DNA from: Deltaproteobacteria bacterium RIFCSPLOWO2_02_FULL_57_26
Lineage (GTDB): Bacteria > Desulfobacterota > Binatia > UBA9968
Length of the DNA: 13,780 nt
Direction of reading: 5' to 3'
Assembly (NCBI GenBank): GCA_001798455.1
Contig: MGSI01000031.1
Coordinates: 1-13,780 of the forward strand
Part shown: piece by piece, positions 7,578 to 13,780 of the stretch
Layout: each line of letters begins with the position of its first letter
How positions within the stretch are numbered: the first letter of the stretch is position 1
Program-made: the position numbers and the translations under genes
The notes under the pieces: model-generated
Database searches by the model: none
What the model was told of the DNA's origin: nothing
The model's input: the letters and a program-made list of their open reading frames with translations, nothing else

Positions 7578-8918
7578 ATGTTTGAGAGCTTAACTGAAAA
7601 ACTTGAGCTGACCTTCAAAAAGCTTAGGGGTCAGGGAAGGATTAGCGAGAAAAACATTGAGGAGGCCTTACGCGAAGTCCGACTGGCCCTCCTCGAAGCC
7701 GACGTCCACTTTAAAGTCGTCAAGGAATTCCTCGAGTCGGTCAAATCCAAAGCCCTGGGCCAAGAGGTACTCCGAAGCCTAACCCCAGAACAGCACTTTC
7801 TGAAAATCGTTAGGGACGAGCTAACCCTTCTGCTGGGCGGGGAGCGCCGCGAGTTGGAGTTGAAGGGTTCCCCTCCCCTGATCCTGATGCTGGTCGGTCT
7901 GCAAGGATCGGGCAAGACCACCACCCTCGCCAAGTTAGCGCTGTACTTGCAGAGAGAGCAGAAGAGAAAACCCTACTTGGTCCCTGCCGACGTTTATCGT
8001 CCGGCAGCGATCGAGCAACTCAAAATCCTAGGTCGAGAGCTAAACCTGCCGGTTCACGATTCCCATACCGCGGAGAGCCCTTTGACCATCTGCCAGCGAT
8101 CCGTGGAGGAGGCCAATAGCCGCTTTTGCGATCTGCTTCTGATTGACACGGCCGGAAGGCTCCACATCGATGAAGAACTGATGCGGGAGCTCAAGTCCAT
8201 TAAAGAGTCGTTACAGCCCCGTCACATCCTTCTCGTCGCGGACGCCATGACCGGCCAGGACGCCGTCAATCAGGCGCAAGGCTTTGACTCCTGGCTCGAC
8301 TTGACCGGCATCATCCTCACCAAAATGGATGGGGATGCCCGCGGTGGCGCCGCGCTCTCCATGCGTAAAATAGTAGGCAAGCCCATCCTGTTCTCTGGTG
8401 TGGGCGAAAAATCGGATGCGCTGGAGCCGTTTTATCCGGACCGTTTAGCCTCGAGAATCTTGGGAATGGGAGACCTTCTCTCTCTCATCGAAAAGGCGGA
8501 GCAGACCTACGAGCAGAAAGAGATGGCCCGCCTTGAGAAGCTGACACAGAAGAATCAATTCTCGCTGGAGGATTTCCAGGCCCAGCTTCAGCAGCTGAAA
8601 AAAATGGGGCCCTTAGGCGACTTGCTCGAGCTCATACCCGGGGCGAGGAAGCTAACGCAGAAAGCGGATCTCAGCCAAGCTGAAAAGGAGCTCAAGCGGG
8701 TGGAAGCCATCATCAATTCCATGACCCCCGACGAGCGGCGCAATCCGTCGATATTGAACGGGAGCAGACGCCGAAGGATCGCCCAAGGAAGCGGCACGAC
8801 AGTCACAGACATCAATCGCTTGATCAAACAGTTCTTGGAAATGCGAAAACTCATGCAGCGTGTCAATAAACTGGGTACGCGGGCACTCTTCAACCGGATG
8901 CCGCCGCTTTTTCACTAG
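7578..8918 (+). CDS. ffh: signal recognition particle protein Ffh (SRP54)
   Basis: Ffh binds signal sequences emerging from the ribosome and, with 4.5S RNA and FtsY, delivers nascent membrane proteins to the translocon. The 446 residues show the N domain with ALLEADV (37-43), the GTPase G domain with GLQGSGKTT (107-115), DTAGR (190-194) and TKMDGDARGG (248-257), and the methionine-containing M domain (about 325-435) with the RNA-binding SRRRRIAQGSG (396-406). The C-terminus is short and not extended. ATG 7578 is preceded by CCGGAG directly against the codon, so the Shine-Dalgarno spacing is poor, but no better start is available. It leads the ribosome-maturation operon; rpsP starts 19 bases after its stop. 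The 4.5S RNA gene is not in this window. Confidence 0.97.
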   Translation: MFESLTEKLELTFKKLRGQGRISEKNIEEALREVRLALLEADVHFKVVKEFLESVKSKALGQEVLRSLTPEQHFLKIVRDELTLLLGGERRELELKGSPPLILMLVGLQGSGKTTTLAKLALYLQREQKRKPYLVPADVYRPAAIEQLKILGRELNLPVHDSHTAESPLTICQRSVEEANSRFCDLLLIDTAGRLHIDEELMRELKSIKESLQPRHILLVADAMTGQDAVNQAQGFDSWLDLTGIILTKMDGDARGGAALSMRKIVGKPILFSGVGEKSDALEPFYPDRLASRILGMGDLLSLIEKAEQTYEQKEMARLEKLTQKNQFSLEDFQAQLQQLKKMGPLGDLLELIPGARKLTQKADLSQAEKELKRVEAIINSMTPDERRNPSILNGSRRRRIAQGSGTTVTDINRLIKQFLEMRKLMQRVNKLGTRALFNRMPPLFH

Positions 8919-8937
8919 ACTGGAAGGACGGAAAACG

Positions 8938-9183
8938 ATGAGTGTAAAGATACGACTCAAAAGACACGGGGGGAGAAAGAGGCCCTTCTACCGCATCGTC
9001 GTTAGCGATTCTCGCTCGCCCCGCGATGGAAAGTTTATCGATCAGGTCGGGACGTACGACCCCAAAGCCGTCTCTGGCGGAGTCAAGATCGACCGCGACA
9101 AAGTCGAGCGGTGGCTCAAACGGGGAGCCACACCGACCCAGACCGTCTCGGAGATCATCAAAAGAGAGAAACGCATCGCTTAA
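8938..9183 (+). CDS. rpsP: 30S ribosomal protein S16
   Basis: S16 is a small primary-assembly protein of the 30S body. The 81 residues show the family opening MSVKIRLKRHGGRKRPFYRIVVSDSR broken up by the typical RxGRKxxPFYRIVVxDSR pattern, then DGKFIDQVGTYDP and the GATPTQTV motif near the end. I start at ATG 8938, after GGAAGGAC, rather than at an upstream in-frame start at 8860 that would add 26 residues inside ffh. It lies between ffh and khpA, the usual place for this gene. Confidence 0.97.
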   Translation: MSVKIRLKRHGGRKRPFYRIVVSDSRSPRDGKFIDQVGTYDPKAVSGGVKIDRDKVERWLKRGATPTQTVSEIIKREKRIA

Positions 9184-9209
9184 TTCCACGGACAGGGGGT
9201 GCCTCCTTC

Positions 9210-9446
9210 ATGAAAGAACTGGTTCAGTACCTGGCAAAATCCTTGGTCAACAATCCCGATGCCGTCGAGGTTAAGGAGACCCAAGGAGAAACCGCCTCGG
9301 TCTTGGAGCTTAAGGTGGCGAAAGAGGACCTCGGTAGAATTATTGGGAAACAGGGGCGGACGGCAAGATCCATCCGTACGATTCTGAACGCCGCCGCCTC
9401 ACGGGCAAACCGAAAGGTTGTCCTGGAGATTGTCGAAGAGAAATAA
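9210..9446 (+). CDS. khpA: KH-domain RNA-binding protein KhpA
   Basis: This is a 78-residue single KH-domain protein of the KhpA (YlqC) type, an RNA-binding protein that partners with KhpB in Firmicutes. The hallmark GxxG loop is GKQG in GRIIGKQGRTARSI (about 47-60), followed by an alpha helix and a final beta strand (VVLEIVEEK). It has no other domain. ATG 9210 follows a GGGGGT stretch about 10 bases upstream; an in-frame start at 9111 would overlap rpsP and add unrelated sequence. The gene sits in its common position between rpsP and rimM. The role in Gram-negative bacteria is less clear; I infer RNA chaperone or regulatory activity. Confidence 0.93.
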   Translation: MKELVQYLAKSLVNNPDAVEVKETQGETASVLELKVAKEDLGRIIGKQGRTARSIRTILNAAASRANRKVVLEIVEEK

Positions 9447-9981
9447 CCCAACAGGTGCACCTCAGGAGGAGCCTGAGCGGCTCGTTCCGTTAGGGGAAAT
9501 TGTAACCACCCATGGGGTCCAGGGGTGGCTGAAGCTGAAACTTTATAACCCTGAGACCTCAGGGCTTTGCCTAATCCAAAGGGTCGTCCTCAACAAGGCC
9601 GGAGTCTATTCACATCGTTTTCTCCAAGCGAAAAAGGCTCATAAGGGCCATCTTCTAATCAAACTTGAGGGAACCGACAGGATCGAGGAGGCCGAATTAT
9701 GGGTAGGCTCAATCCTTTGCGTGGCCGAAGCGGCGCTGCAGCCGCTTGAGCCTGGAGAGTATTACTATTACCAAGTGTTGGGGCTCGACGTTTTCAATAC
9801 CCAGGGCGAATGGCTCGGCACTCTCACCCGGATCTGGTCGAAGAAGGGCGGCGACCTTTATGTGGTGCAAGGAACCGCCAAGGAGTATCTCATTCCCGCA
9901 GTAAAAGAGATCATCGAGCAAATCGATCTCCGCGGACGAAAAATCATTGTCAATCCTCCCCCTGGTCTTTTGGATCTATAA
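9418..9981 (+). CDS. rimM: 16S rRNA processing protein RimM
   Basis: RimM aids maturation of the 30S head and binds S19. The protein has the N-terminal RimM beta-barrel (LVPLGEIVTTHGVQGWLKLKLY, listed here as two parts: LVPLGEIVTTHG then VQGWLKLKLY) and the C-terminal PRC-barrel around YYYYQVLGLDVF and GEWLGTLTRIW, followed by KEYLIPAV. Length is about 187 residues, near the norm. The start is uncertain: in-frame TTG codons at 9418 and 9430 both lie inside khpA, with weak sites (GAAAGG, GGAG). A stronger AGGAGGAG at 9464-9471 has no ATG, GTG or TTG in frame at usual distance. Coordinates use the outer TTG. Overlap with khpA suggests coupled translation. Confidence 0.92.
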   Translation: MSWRLSKRNNPTGAPQEEPERLVPLGEIVTTHGVQGWLKLKLYNPETSGLCLIQRVVLNKAGVYSHRFLQAKKAHKGHLLIKLEGTDRIEEAELWVGSILCVAEAALQPLEPGEYYYYQVLGLDVFNTQGEWLGTLTRIWSKKGGDLYVVQGTAKEYLIPAVKEIIEQIDLRGRKIIVNPPPGLLDL

Positions 9982-10073
9982 CCTATAACCCGCCTTACCC
10001 TAGCCTGGGCCTTGGCCGCATTCATTCGAATCCGAAGCGGTGTGTTCGGCCAGCCGAAATGGTTTGAAATGCC
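9982..10073 (+). promoter_or_regulatory. rimM-trmD spacer with two alternative hairpins
   Basis: TTCGG at 10045-10049 can pair with CCGAA at 10032-10036, or, extended as TTCGGC (10045-10050), with GCCGAA at 10053-10058. The two pairings exclude each other. The second structure ends 15 bases before the trmD ATG, and no clear Shine-Dalgarno is visible. A regulatory role is inference. Confidence 0.3.
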
Positions 10074-11348
10074 ATGTTGAGCTTCACCGTTGTATCGCTG
10101 TTTCCGGGGATGTTTTCATCCCCGCTGAACCACAGCATTTTAAAGAAGGCCCAGGAAAAGGGTTTGATCTCCATCGATTTGGTCGACCTGCGAGATTTCG
10201 CGAAGGACCGACACCGGGTAACCGACGATTACCCTTATGGCGGCAGCCACGGCATGGTCATGAAGCCGGAGCCGCTCATAGCCGCGATCGAACATGTCAG
10301 AGCCAAACTGCATCACCCCCGCGTCATTCTGCTCAGCCCGCGGGGCCGGGTCCTGACCCAGCCGGAAGCTTCCAGACTTGCACAAGAAAAAGAGCTGGTT
10401 TTGATTTGCGGCCGTTATGAAGGTATCGACGAAAGAGTCAAATCTTTCATCGATGACGAAATTTCCATCGGCGACTATACGCTGAGCGGCGGAGAAGTCG
10501 CTGCGATGGTGCTCATCGACGCGCTAGCCCGTCTGATCCCCGGGGTGCTCGGCAACGTGCAATCGCTGGACGAAGAATCTTTTGCCGACGGCCTCCTAGA
10601 ATACCCGCAGTACACGCGCCCGGAAGAATTCAGAGGGATGAGGGTACCCGAAGTCTTGCTCTCAGGAGACCACCAGCGAGTCAGAACCTGGCGCCGGGAG
10701 ATAAGTCTCAAACTGACGCGGGAGCGAAGGCCGGATCTGCTGCGCCGGGCGCGACTGACTCCGGAAGAGAAACAACGCTTCCGCGCCGGCGCGGATCTAT
10801 ACTTGGCCCTCGTGCACTATCCCGTAGTCGACAAGAACGGACACGTCGTCACGACCGCCATCACGAACATGGACATTCACGACATCGCGCGCGCGGCCCG
10901 GACCTATGGCCTAACGAGATTCTATGTCGTGACTCCCGTCAAGGCCCTGCAGAGACTAGCCTTGAAGATCGTCCATCACTGGGAAAAGGGATATGGCAGC
11001 AGGTACAACGAGACGCGCAAGGAAGCGCTTTCGCTCGTCCGTTTAAATGATACGCTGGACGATGCCATCCTCGACGTGGAGCGCCTCTGCGGGGTCAAGC
11101 CCCGCCTGATAGCCACCTCAGCCCGACCGGGGGCAGGTAGGACCTCTTTCGCTGTGTTAAAGGACATGCTAATAAGAGAGGTACATCCCTACTTGCTCCT
11201 TCTGGGAACCGGATGGGGTCTGGCCGACCCGATCCTGGCACAAGCTGATTATATCCTTGAGCCGATTGAAGGGGACTCGGACTATAACCACCTTTCGGTC
11301 CGCTCCGCCGCGGCTATCATCCTGGATCGCTTGATGGGGAAAGAGTAA
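10074..11348 (+). CDS. trmD: TrmD fused to a second SPOUT RNA methyltransferase domain
   Basis: Residues 1-235 are TrmD, which makes m1G37 in tRNAs and prevents frameshifting. Visible motifs are DDYPYGGSHGMVMKPEP (51-67), LSPRGRVLTQ (87-96), GRYEGIDER (113-121), IGDYTLSGGE (132-141) and ADGLLEYPQYTRP (171-183), with Glu116 and Asp172 in the expected catalytic positions. Residues 241-424 form an extra domain resembling PF09936 (Methyltrn_RNA_4), a SPOUT-type methyltransferase: TNMDIHDIARAARTYGL (264-280), LLLGTGWGLADPIL (375-388) and YNHLSVRSAAAIILDRL (404-420). In related operons I recall this domain as a separate gene between trmD and rplS, so a gene fusion is likely. The substrate of the second domain is unknown to me. 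ATG 10074 lacks a clear Shine-Dalgarno; TTG 10077 is an alternative. Confidence 0.94.
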   Translation: MLSFTVVSLFPGMFSSPLNHSILKKAQEKGLISIDLVDLRDFAKDRHRVTDDYPYGGSHGMVMKPEPLIAAIEHVRAKLHHPRVILLSPRGRVLTQPEASRLAQEKELVLICGRYEGIDERVKSFIDDEISIGDYTLSGGEVAAMVLIDALARLIPGVLGNVQSLDEESFADGLLEYPQYTRPEEFRGMRVPEVLLSGDHQRVRTWRREISLKLTRERRPDLLRRARLTPEEKQRFRAGADLYLALVHYPVVDKNGHVVTTAITNMDIHDIARAARTYGLTRFYVVTPVKALQRLALKIVHHWEKGYGSRYNETRKEALSLVRLNDTLDDAILDVERLCGVKPRLIATSARPGAGRTSFAVLKDMLIREVHPYLLLLGTGWGLADPILAQADYILEPIEGDSDYNHLSVRSAAAIILDRLMGKE

Positions 11349-11366
11349 AAACGCAGGGAGAAGCCT

Positions 11367-11714
11367 ATGGAGATCATAGACCAAATCGAGGCTGAACAGA
11401 CCAAAAAGGAAAAGCCAGCTCTTCGGCCCGGCGAGACGGTTCGGGTTCACATCAAGGTGGTCGAGGGCGAGAAAGAAAGGACTCAGATATTCGAGGGGAC
11501 CGTCATCGGCATAACGAGGAAAGCTAGCCGTTCCACGTTTACAGTGCGGAAGATTTCGTACGGCGTCGGAGTCGAGCGCATTTTTCCCCTGCATTCGCCG
11601 CGGATCGAAAAGGTCGAGGTCACTTCGAAGGGCAGGGTGCGCCGTGCCAAACTCTATTATCTCAGGGGAAGGTCCGGCAAAAAGGCGAGACTCTACGAGC
11701 AAGAAGGGACCTAA
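11367..11714 (+). CDS. rplS: 50S ribosomal protein L19
   Basis: L19 lies at the 30S-50S interface. The 115 residues match the family length, with MEIIDQIEAEQ at the start, the L19 core RPGETVRVHIKVVEGEKERTQ (given in part: RPGETVRVHIKV, EGEKERTQIFEG), the central VIGITRKASRSTFTVRK region and the C-terminal FPLHSPRIEKVEV and RGRVRRAKLYYLRG-like segment (here KGRVRRAKLYYLRG). ATG 11367 follows AGGGAGA. It closes the ffh operon, 18 bases after trmD. Its TAA stop (11712-11714) overlaps the stop of the facing bactofilin gene; no terminator is visible between them. Confidence 0.97.
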   Translation: MEIIDQIEAEQTKKEKPALRPGETVRVHIKVVEGEKERTQIFEGTVIGITRKASRSTFTVRKISYGVGVERIFPLHSPRIEKVEVTSKGRVRRAKLYYLRGRSGKKARLYEQEGT

Positions 11715-12073
11715 GGGAGGCTGAGATTCCCTTTGCCTTCGAATAAACCTCCGGGATAGACCCGGAGCCTTCCTGCCTCAATTTCGCCTCGAAAGTGCCC
11801 CCCCGGCAGGATCTCTATCCAACCGGAAACGCGAACGGTCCCGACCAGGTTACCTTCAATCTGCAAGTCCCGCGCCGATATTTTGGCCTCGACTTCCGCA
11901 TTGGGTCCCACCACCAATAACTCACTAGCCTTCACCTCGCCCGTAAAGCGACTGTCGATCTTCACCGGGAGATCAAAGGTGAGCTTACCAGACACCGCGG
12001 TCTCAGGGGACAGGACCGTGCGCGGGGAAGCTTGAAGGAACGATGGGTCGCGGCGCTCTTGCCGTATAGCCAT
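11711..12073 (-). CDS. bactofilin (polymer-forming cytoskeletal protein)
   Basis: Bactofilins (DUF583) self-assemble without nucleotide into filaments and scaffold cell-wall enzymes, stalks or chromosome-segregation proteins. The 120-residue product has a short basic N-terminal tail (1-20) and a right-handed beta-helix core (about 20-116) made of repeating short strands with glycine turns: VSGKLTFDLPVKIDSRFTGEV, split here as VSGKLTFD and SRFTGEV, then KISARDLQIEGNLVG, TVRVSGWIEILPGGHFRGEI and a final GGLFEGK. ATG 12073 follows GGAGG 10 bases upstream; a longer open frame to 12193 would add 40 residues unlike the family. The stop TAG overlaps that of rplS. A short upstream reading frame ends on its start codon. 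Confidence 0.88.
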   Translation of the reverse strand: MAIRQERRDPSFLQASPRTVLSPETAVSGKLTFDLPVKIDSRFTGEVKASELLVVGPNAEVEAKISARDLQIEGNLVGTVRVSGWIEILPGGHFRGEIEAGRLRVYPGGLFEGKGNLSLP

Positions 12074-12108
12074 CAGGCAAAGACCTCCGTATGCGGATTG
12101 TATACCAT
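12073..12108 (-). CDS. possible 11-codon leader ORF upstream of bactofilin
   Basis: ATG 12108 encodes MVYNPHTEVFA and stops at TGA 12073-12075, which shares its A with the bactofilin ATG (TGATG). GGAAGGAGAG lies 2 bases upstream, a stronger ribosome site than bactofilin's own, and the bactofilin Shine-Dalgarno lies inside the mini-ORF. Termination-reinitiation coupling is plausible. The case rests on sequence layout only; a -10-like TACAAT (12097-12102) inside it offers the rival reading that RNA starts downstream. Confidence 0.35.
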   Translation of the reverse strand: MVYNPHTEVFA

Positions 12109-12145
12109 CACTCTCCTTCCTAAGAAAGCCCCTCGCGAAAGCATA

Positions 12146-12174
12146 AAAGGGTTTCCGACGGGGGAAAACCCTTT
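12146..12174. repeat. strong inverted repeat in the bactofilin-rarA spacer
   Basis: AAAGGGTTTCC (12146-12156) faces GGAAAACCCTTT (12163-12174), a stem of about 11 bp with one bulged A and a 6-base loop. On the minus strand it runs into TATGCTTT, a weak T-rich tail; on the plus strand no T run follows. It could be an operator for the divergent genes, an mRNA leader hairpin of bactofilin, or a poor terminator. Confidence 0.4.
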
Positions 12175-12260
12175 CTGCCCCCCGGTGAACCACACGAGGA
12201 GGGCTGCGGCCGGTTCAGAGCTGCTATACCCCGCCAGACAAAAATGATAGCATAATTTTG

Positions 12261-13595
12261 ATGGAGCTCTTTGAGTCTTCCCCAATCAAGAAGCAACTCC
12301 TCATAAGACCTCTAGCAGAAAGGATGCGGCCACAAAATCTAGCGGAGTTTGTCGGCCAGAAACATCTTCTAGGCCCCGGGCGGCTGCTTCGGGAGATGAT
12401 CGATGGGAGCAAATTTCACTCGTTTATCCTGTGGGGCCCGCCGGGGAGCGGGAAAACCACCCTGGCGCGGCTCCTCGCCGCCGCCGCTGGAGCCCACTGC
12501 GTTCAGTTCTCCGCCGTTTCATCCGGCGTGAAGGAGCTTAAAAGAATTATTGAAGAGGCGGAGCGCCTCCACCGGTTAGGAAAGCCCACCGTCCTCTTCG
12601 TTGATGAGATCCACCATTTCAACAAGGCGCAGCAAGATACCTTCCTGCCGCACGTGGAAAGCGGGACTCTGATCCTGATCGGCGCCACCACGGAGAACCC
12701 TTCCTTCGAGGTCATCTCTCCACTGCTATCCAGATGCCAAGTTTTGGTCCTCCATCCGCTCGCTTCAGATGAGATCGGCGAGATCATCGACCGAGCGCTC
12801 GAGGATCCCGAGCGAGGTTTGGGCCCAGGGCGTCCGGCAATGAGCGCGGAGGCGCGCGAGTTCTTGATCCAGCAGTCCCAGGGCGATGCCCGAGTGGCCC
12901 TCAACGCCCTGGAGACCGCGGCCAACTTGATCCGCCGCGACAAGGGGGAAAGACAGATCGATCTTGCGACTATCCAGGAGGCGCTTCAGAGAAAGCCTCT
13001 GCTTTACGACAAATCCGGCGAGGAGCATTACAATGTCATTTCCGCTTTCATCAAAAGCCTAAGGGGGAGCGACCCAGACGCAGCCCTTTACTGGCTTATG
13101 AGGATGCTGGAGGCGGGTGAAGATCCCCTCTTCATCACGCGCCGCATGATCATTTTCGCCGCCGAAGACATCGGGAACGCCGACCCTCAGGCGCTTCAAG
13201 TCGCGGTTGCGGCCAAGGATGCCGTTCACTTTGTTGGCCTTCCCGAAGGAAGGATTCCTCTAGCCCAGGCGACGACCTACCTTGCAACGGCGCCGAAGTC
13301 CAACGCTTCCTACAAGGCGATGCTCGCTGCTGCGGCAGATGTTAAAGAGAAAGGCGCCTTACCGGTGCCGCTGCATCTCCGTAACGCCCCCACTGAACTG
13401 ATGGAAAAACTGGGTTACGGAAAGGGCTACCGCTACGCCCATAACTTTCCCGGCTACATCGTCGACCAGGAACACCTTCCCGAAGAACTCAAGGGGCGTA
13501 AGTACTACTCCCCTTCCGATTCAGGCTACGAGAAAACGATCAGGGAGAGGGTGAAGGCTTGGGAAGAGAAGAAAAGGGGTAGAACAAAGGAGTAG
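12261..13595 (+). CDS. rarA: replication-associated recombination protein A (AAA+ ATPase)
   Basis: RarA (MgsA) is a clamp-loader-like AAA+ ATPase that acts at stalled forks and interacts with SSB. The 444 residues show MRPQNLAEFVGQKHLLG (22-38), Walker A GPPGSGKTT (59-67), Walker B VLFVDEIHHF (111-120), sensor 1 GATTENPSFE (141-150), the arginine finger SRCQV (157-161) and the C-terminal tetramerisation region with EEHYNVISAFIKSLRGSDPDAALYW (split: EEHYNVISAFIKS, RGSDPDAALYW), followed by NFPGYIVDQEHLPEEL. All are intact and length is normal. ATG 12261 has no Shine-Dalgarno; a TTG one codon earlier is an alternative. CATAAT lies 5 bases before the ATG, so a leaderless mRNA is possible. It is divergent from bactofilin and 2 bases before the zinc-finger gene. 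Confidence 0.96.
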   Translation: MELFESSPIKKQLLIRPLAERMRPQNLAEFVGQKHLLGPGRLLREMIDGSKFHSFILWGPPGSGKTTLARLLAAAAGAHCVQFSAVSSGVKELKRIIEEAERLHRLGKPTVLFVDEIHHFNKAQQDTFLPHVESGTLILIGATTENPSFEVISPLLSRCQVLVLHPLASDEIGEIIDRALEDPERGLGPGRPAMSAEAREFLIQQSQGDARVALNALETAANLIRRDKGERQIDLATIQEALQRKPLLYDKSGEEHYNVISAFIKSLRGSDPDAALYWLMRMLEAGEDPLFITRRMIIFAAEDIGNADPQALQVAVAAKDAVHFVGLPEGRIPLAQATTYLATAPKSNASYKAMLAAAADVKEKGALPVPLHLRNAPTELMEKLGYGKGYRYAHNFPGYIVDQEHLPEELKGRKYYSPSDSGYEKTIRERVKAWEEKKRGRTKE

Positions 13596-13597
13596 AA

Positions 13598-13780
13598 ATG
13601 CCGAGGCGATATCATAAGTGCTGCTTCTGCGAGGGTGACCTATCGGAGCGGAAGATCACCGTAGACTATCGGTGGGGTGAGACGCTGGTGACAGTTATTA
13701 AAAATGTCCCTGCTGGGCTCTGCGAGGTGTGCGGGGAGCAGTACTTCAAAGCTCCTATTGTGAAGGCGATGGAACGGGTG
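13598..13780 (+). CDS. YgiT/MqsA-type zinc-finger protein (3' end cut by window)
   Basis: The 61 visible residues contain two CxxC pairs, Cys8/Cys11 (CCFC) and Cys42/Cys45 (CEVC), with a beta-like middle section (ITVDYRWGETLVTVI) and GEQYF after the second pair. This is the zinc-binding N-terminal domain of YgiT/MqsA-type proteins, often antitoxins or fused to a helix-turn-helix DNA-binding domain. ATG 13598 is preceded by AAAGGAG, which overlaps the rarA stop, so it is probably cotranscribed with rarA. No toxin gene precedes it; a partner, if any, would be beyond the right edge. The C-terminus is not visible, so whether it carries a helix-turn-helix is unknown. Confidence 0.8.
   Translation, partial: MPRRYHKCCFCEGDLSERKITVDYRWGETLVTVIKNVPAGLCEVCGEQYFKAPIVKAMERV

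Overview
The window reads as ordinary chromosome from a Gram-negative bacterium with meso-DAP peptidoglycan (Mpl and LdcA recycling enzymes), moderately GC-rich, with no plasmid, phage or transposon genes. The tandem DUF507 genes, the ffh-rpsP-khpA-rimM-trmD-rplS order, and a PF09936-type RNA methyltransferase domain between trmD and rplS resemble deltaproteobacteria (Desulfobacterota) or nearby uncultured lineages such as Binatota or Methylomirabilota. This placement is inference; no taxonomic marker was searched.

Left arm, minus strand (1-4359): a two-helix membrane protein of unknown function, a 337-base gene-free stretch, then a tight peptidoglycan-recycling operon transcribed ldcA > serine hydrolase > mpl. 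LdcA trims murein tetrapeptides to tripeptides and Mpl ligates tripeptide back to UDP-MurNAc. The serine hydrolase between them is probably a cytoplasmic muropeptide- or ester-cleaving partner.

Hub (4360-4675): transcription diverges here. The spacer carries two perfect DnaA boxes, one near-perfect box and three perfect 10-12 bp palindromes.

Right arm, plus strand (4676-11714): two DUF507 paralogues with overlapping stop and start, then groES-groEL closed by a strong intrinsic terminator, then ffh-rpsP-khpA-rimM-trmD-rplS from a promoter with perfect hexamers. This operon covers co-translational targeting, ribosome assembly and tRNA modification. Its trmD is fused to a second SPOUT methyltransferase domain.

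Right end (11711-13780): a bactofilin gene faces rplS with stop codons overlapping by 4 bp. Divergent from it is rarA, followed by the start of a YgiT/MqsA-type zinc-finger protein cut by the window edge.

I saw no rRNA, tRNA, CRISPR array or insertion sequence. The most unusual signals are the DnaA-box spacer at the strand switch, the TrmD-SPOUT fusion, the mini-ORF coupled to bactofilin, and the rimM start with a strong Shine-Dalgarno but no standard start codon in range.
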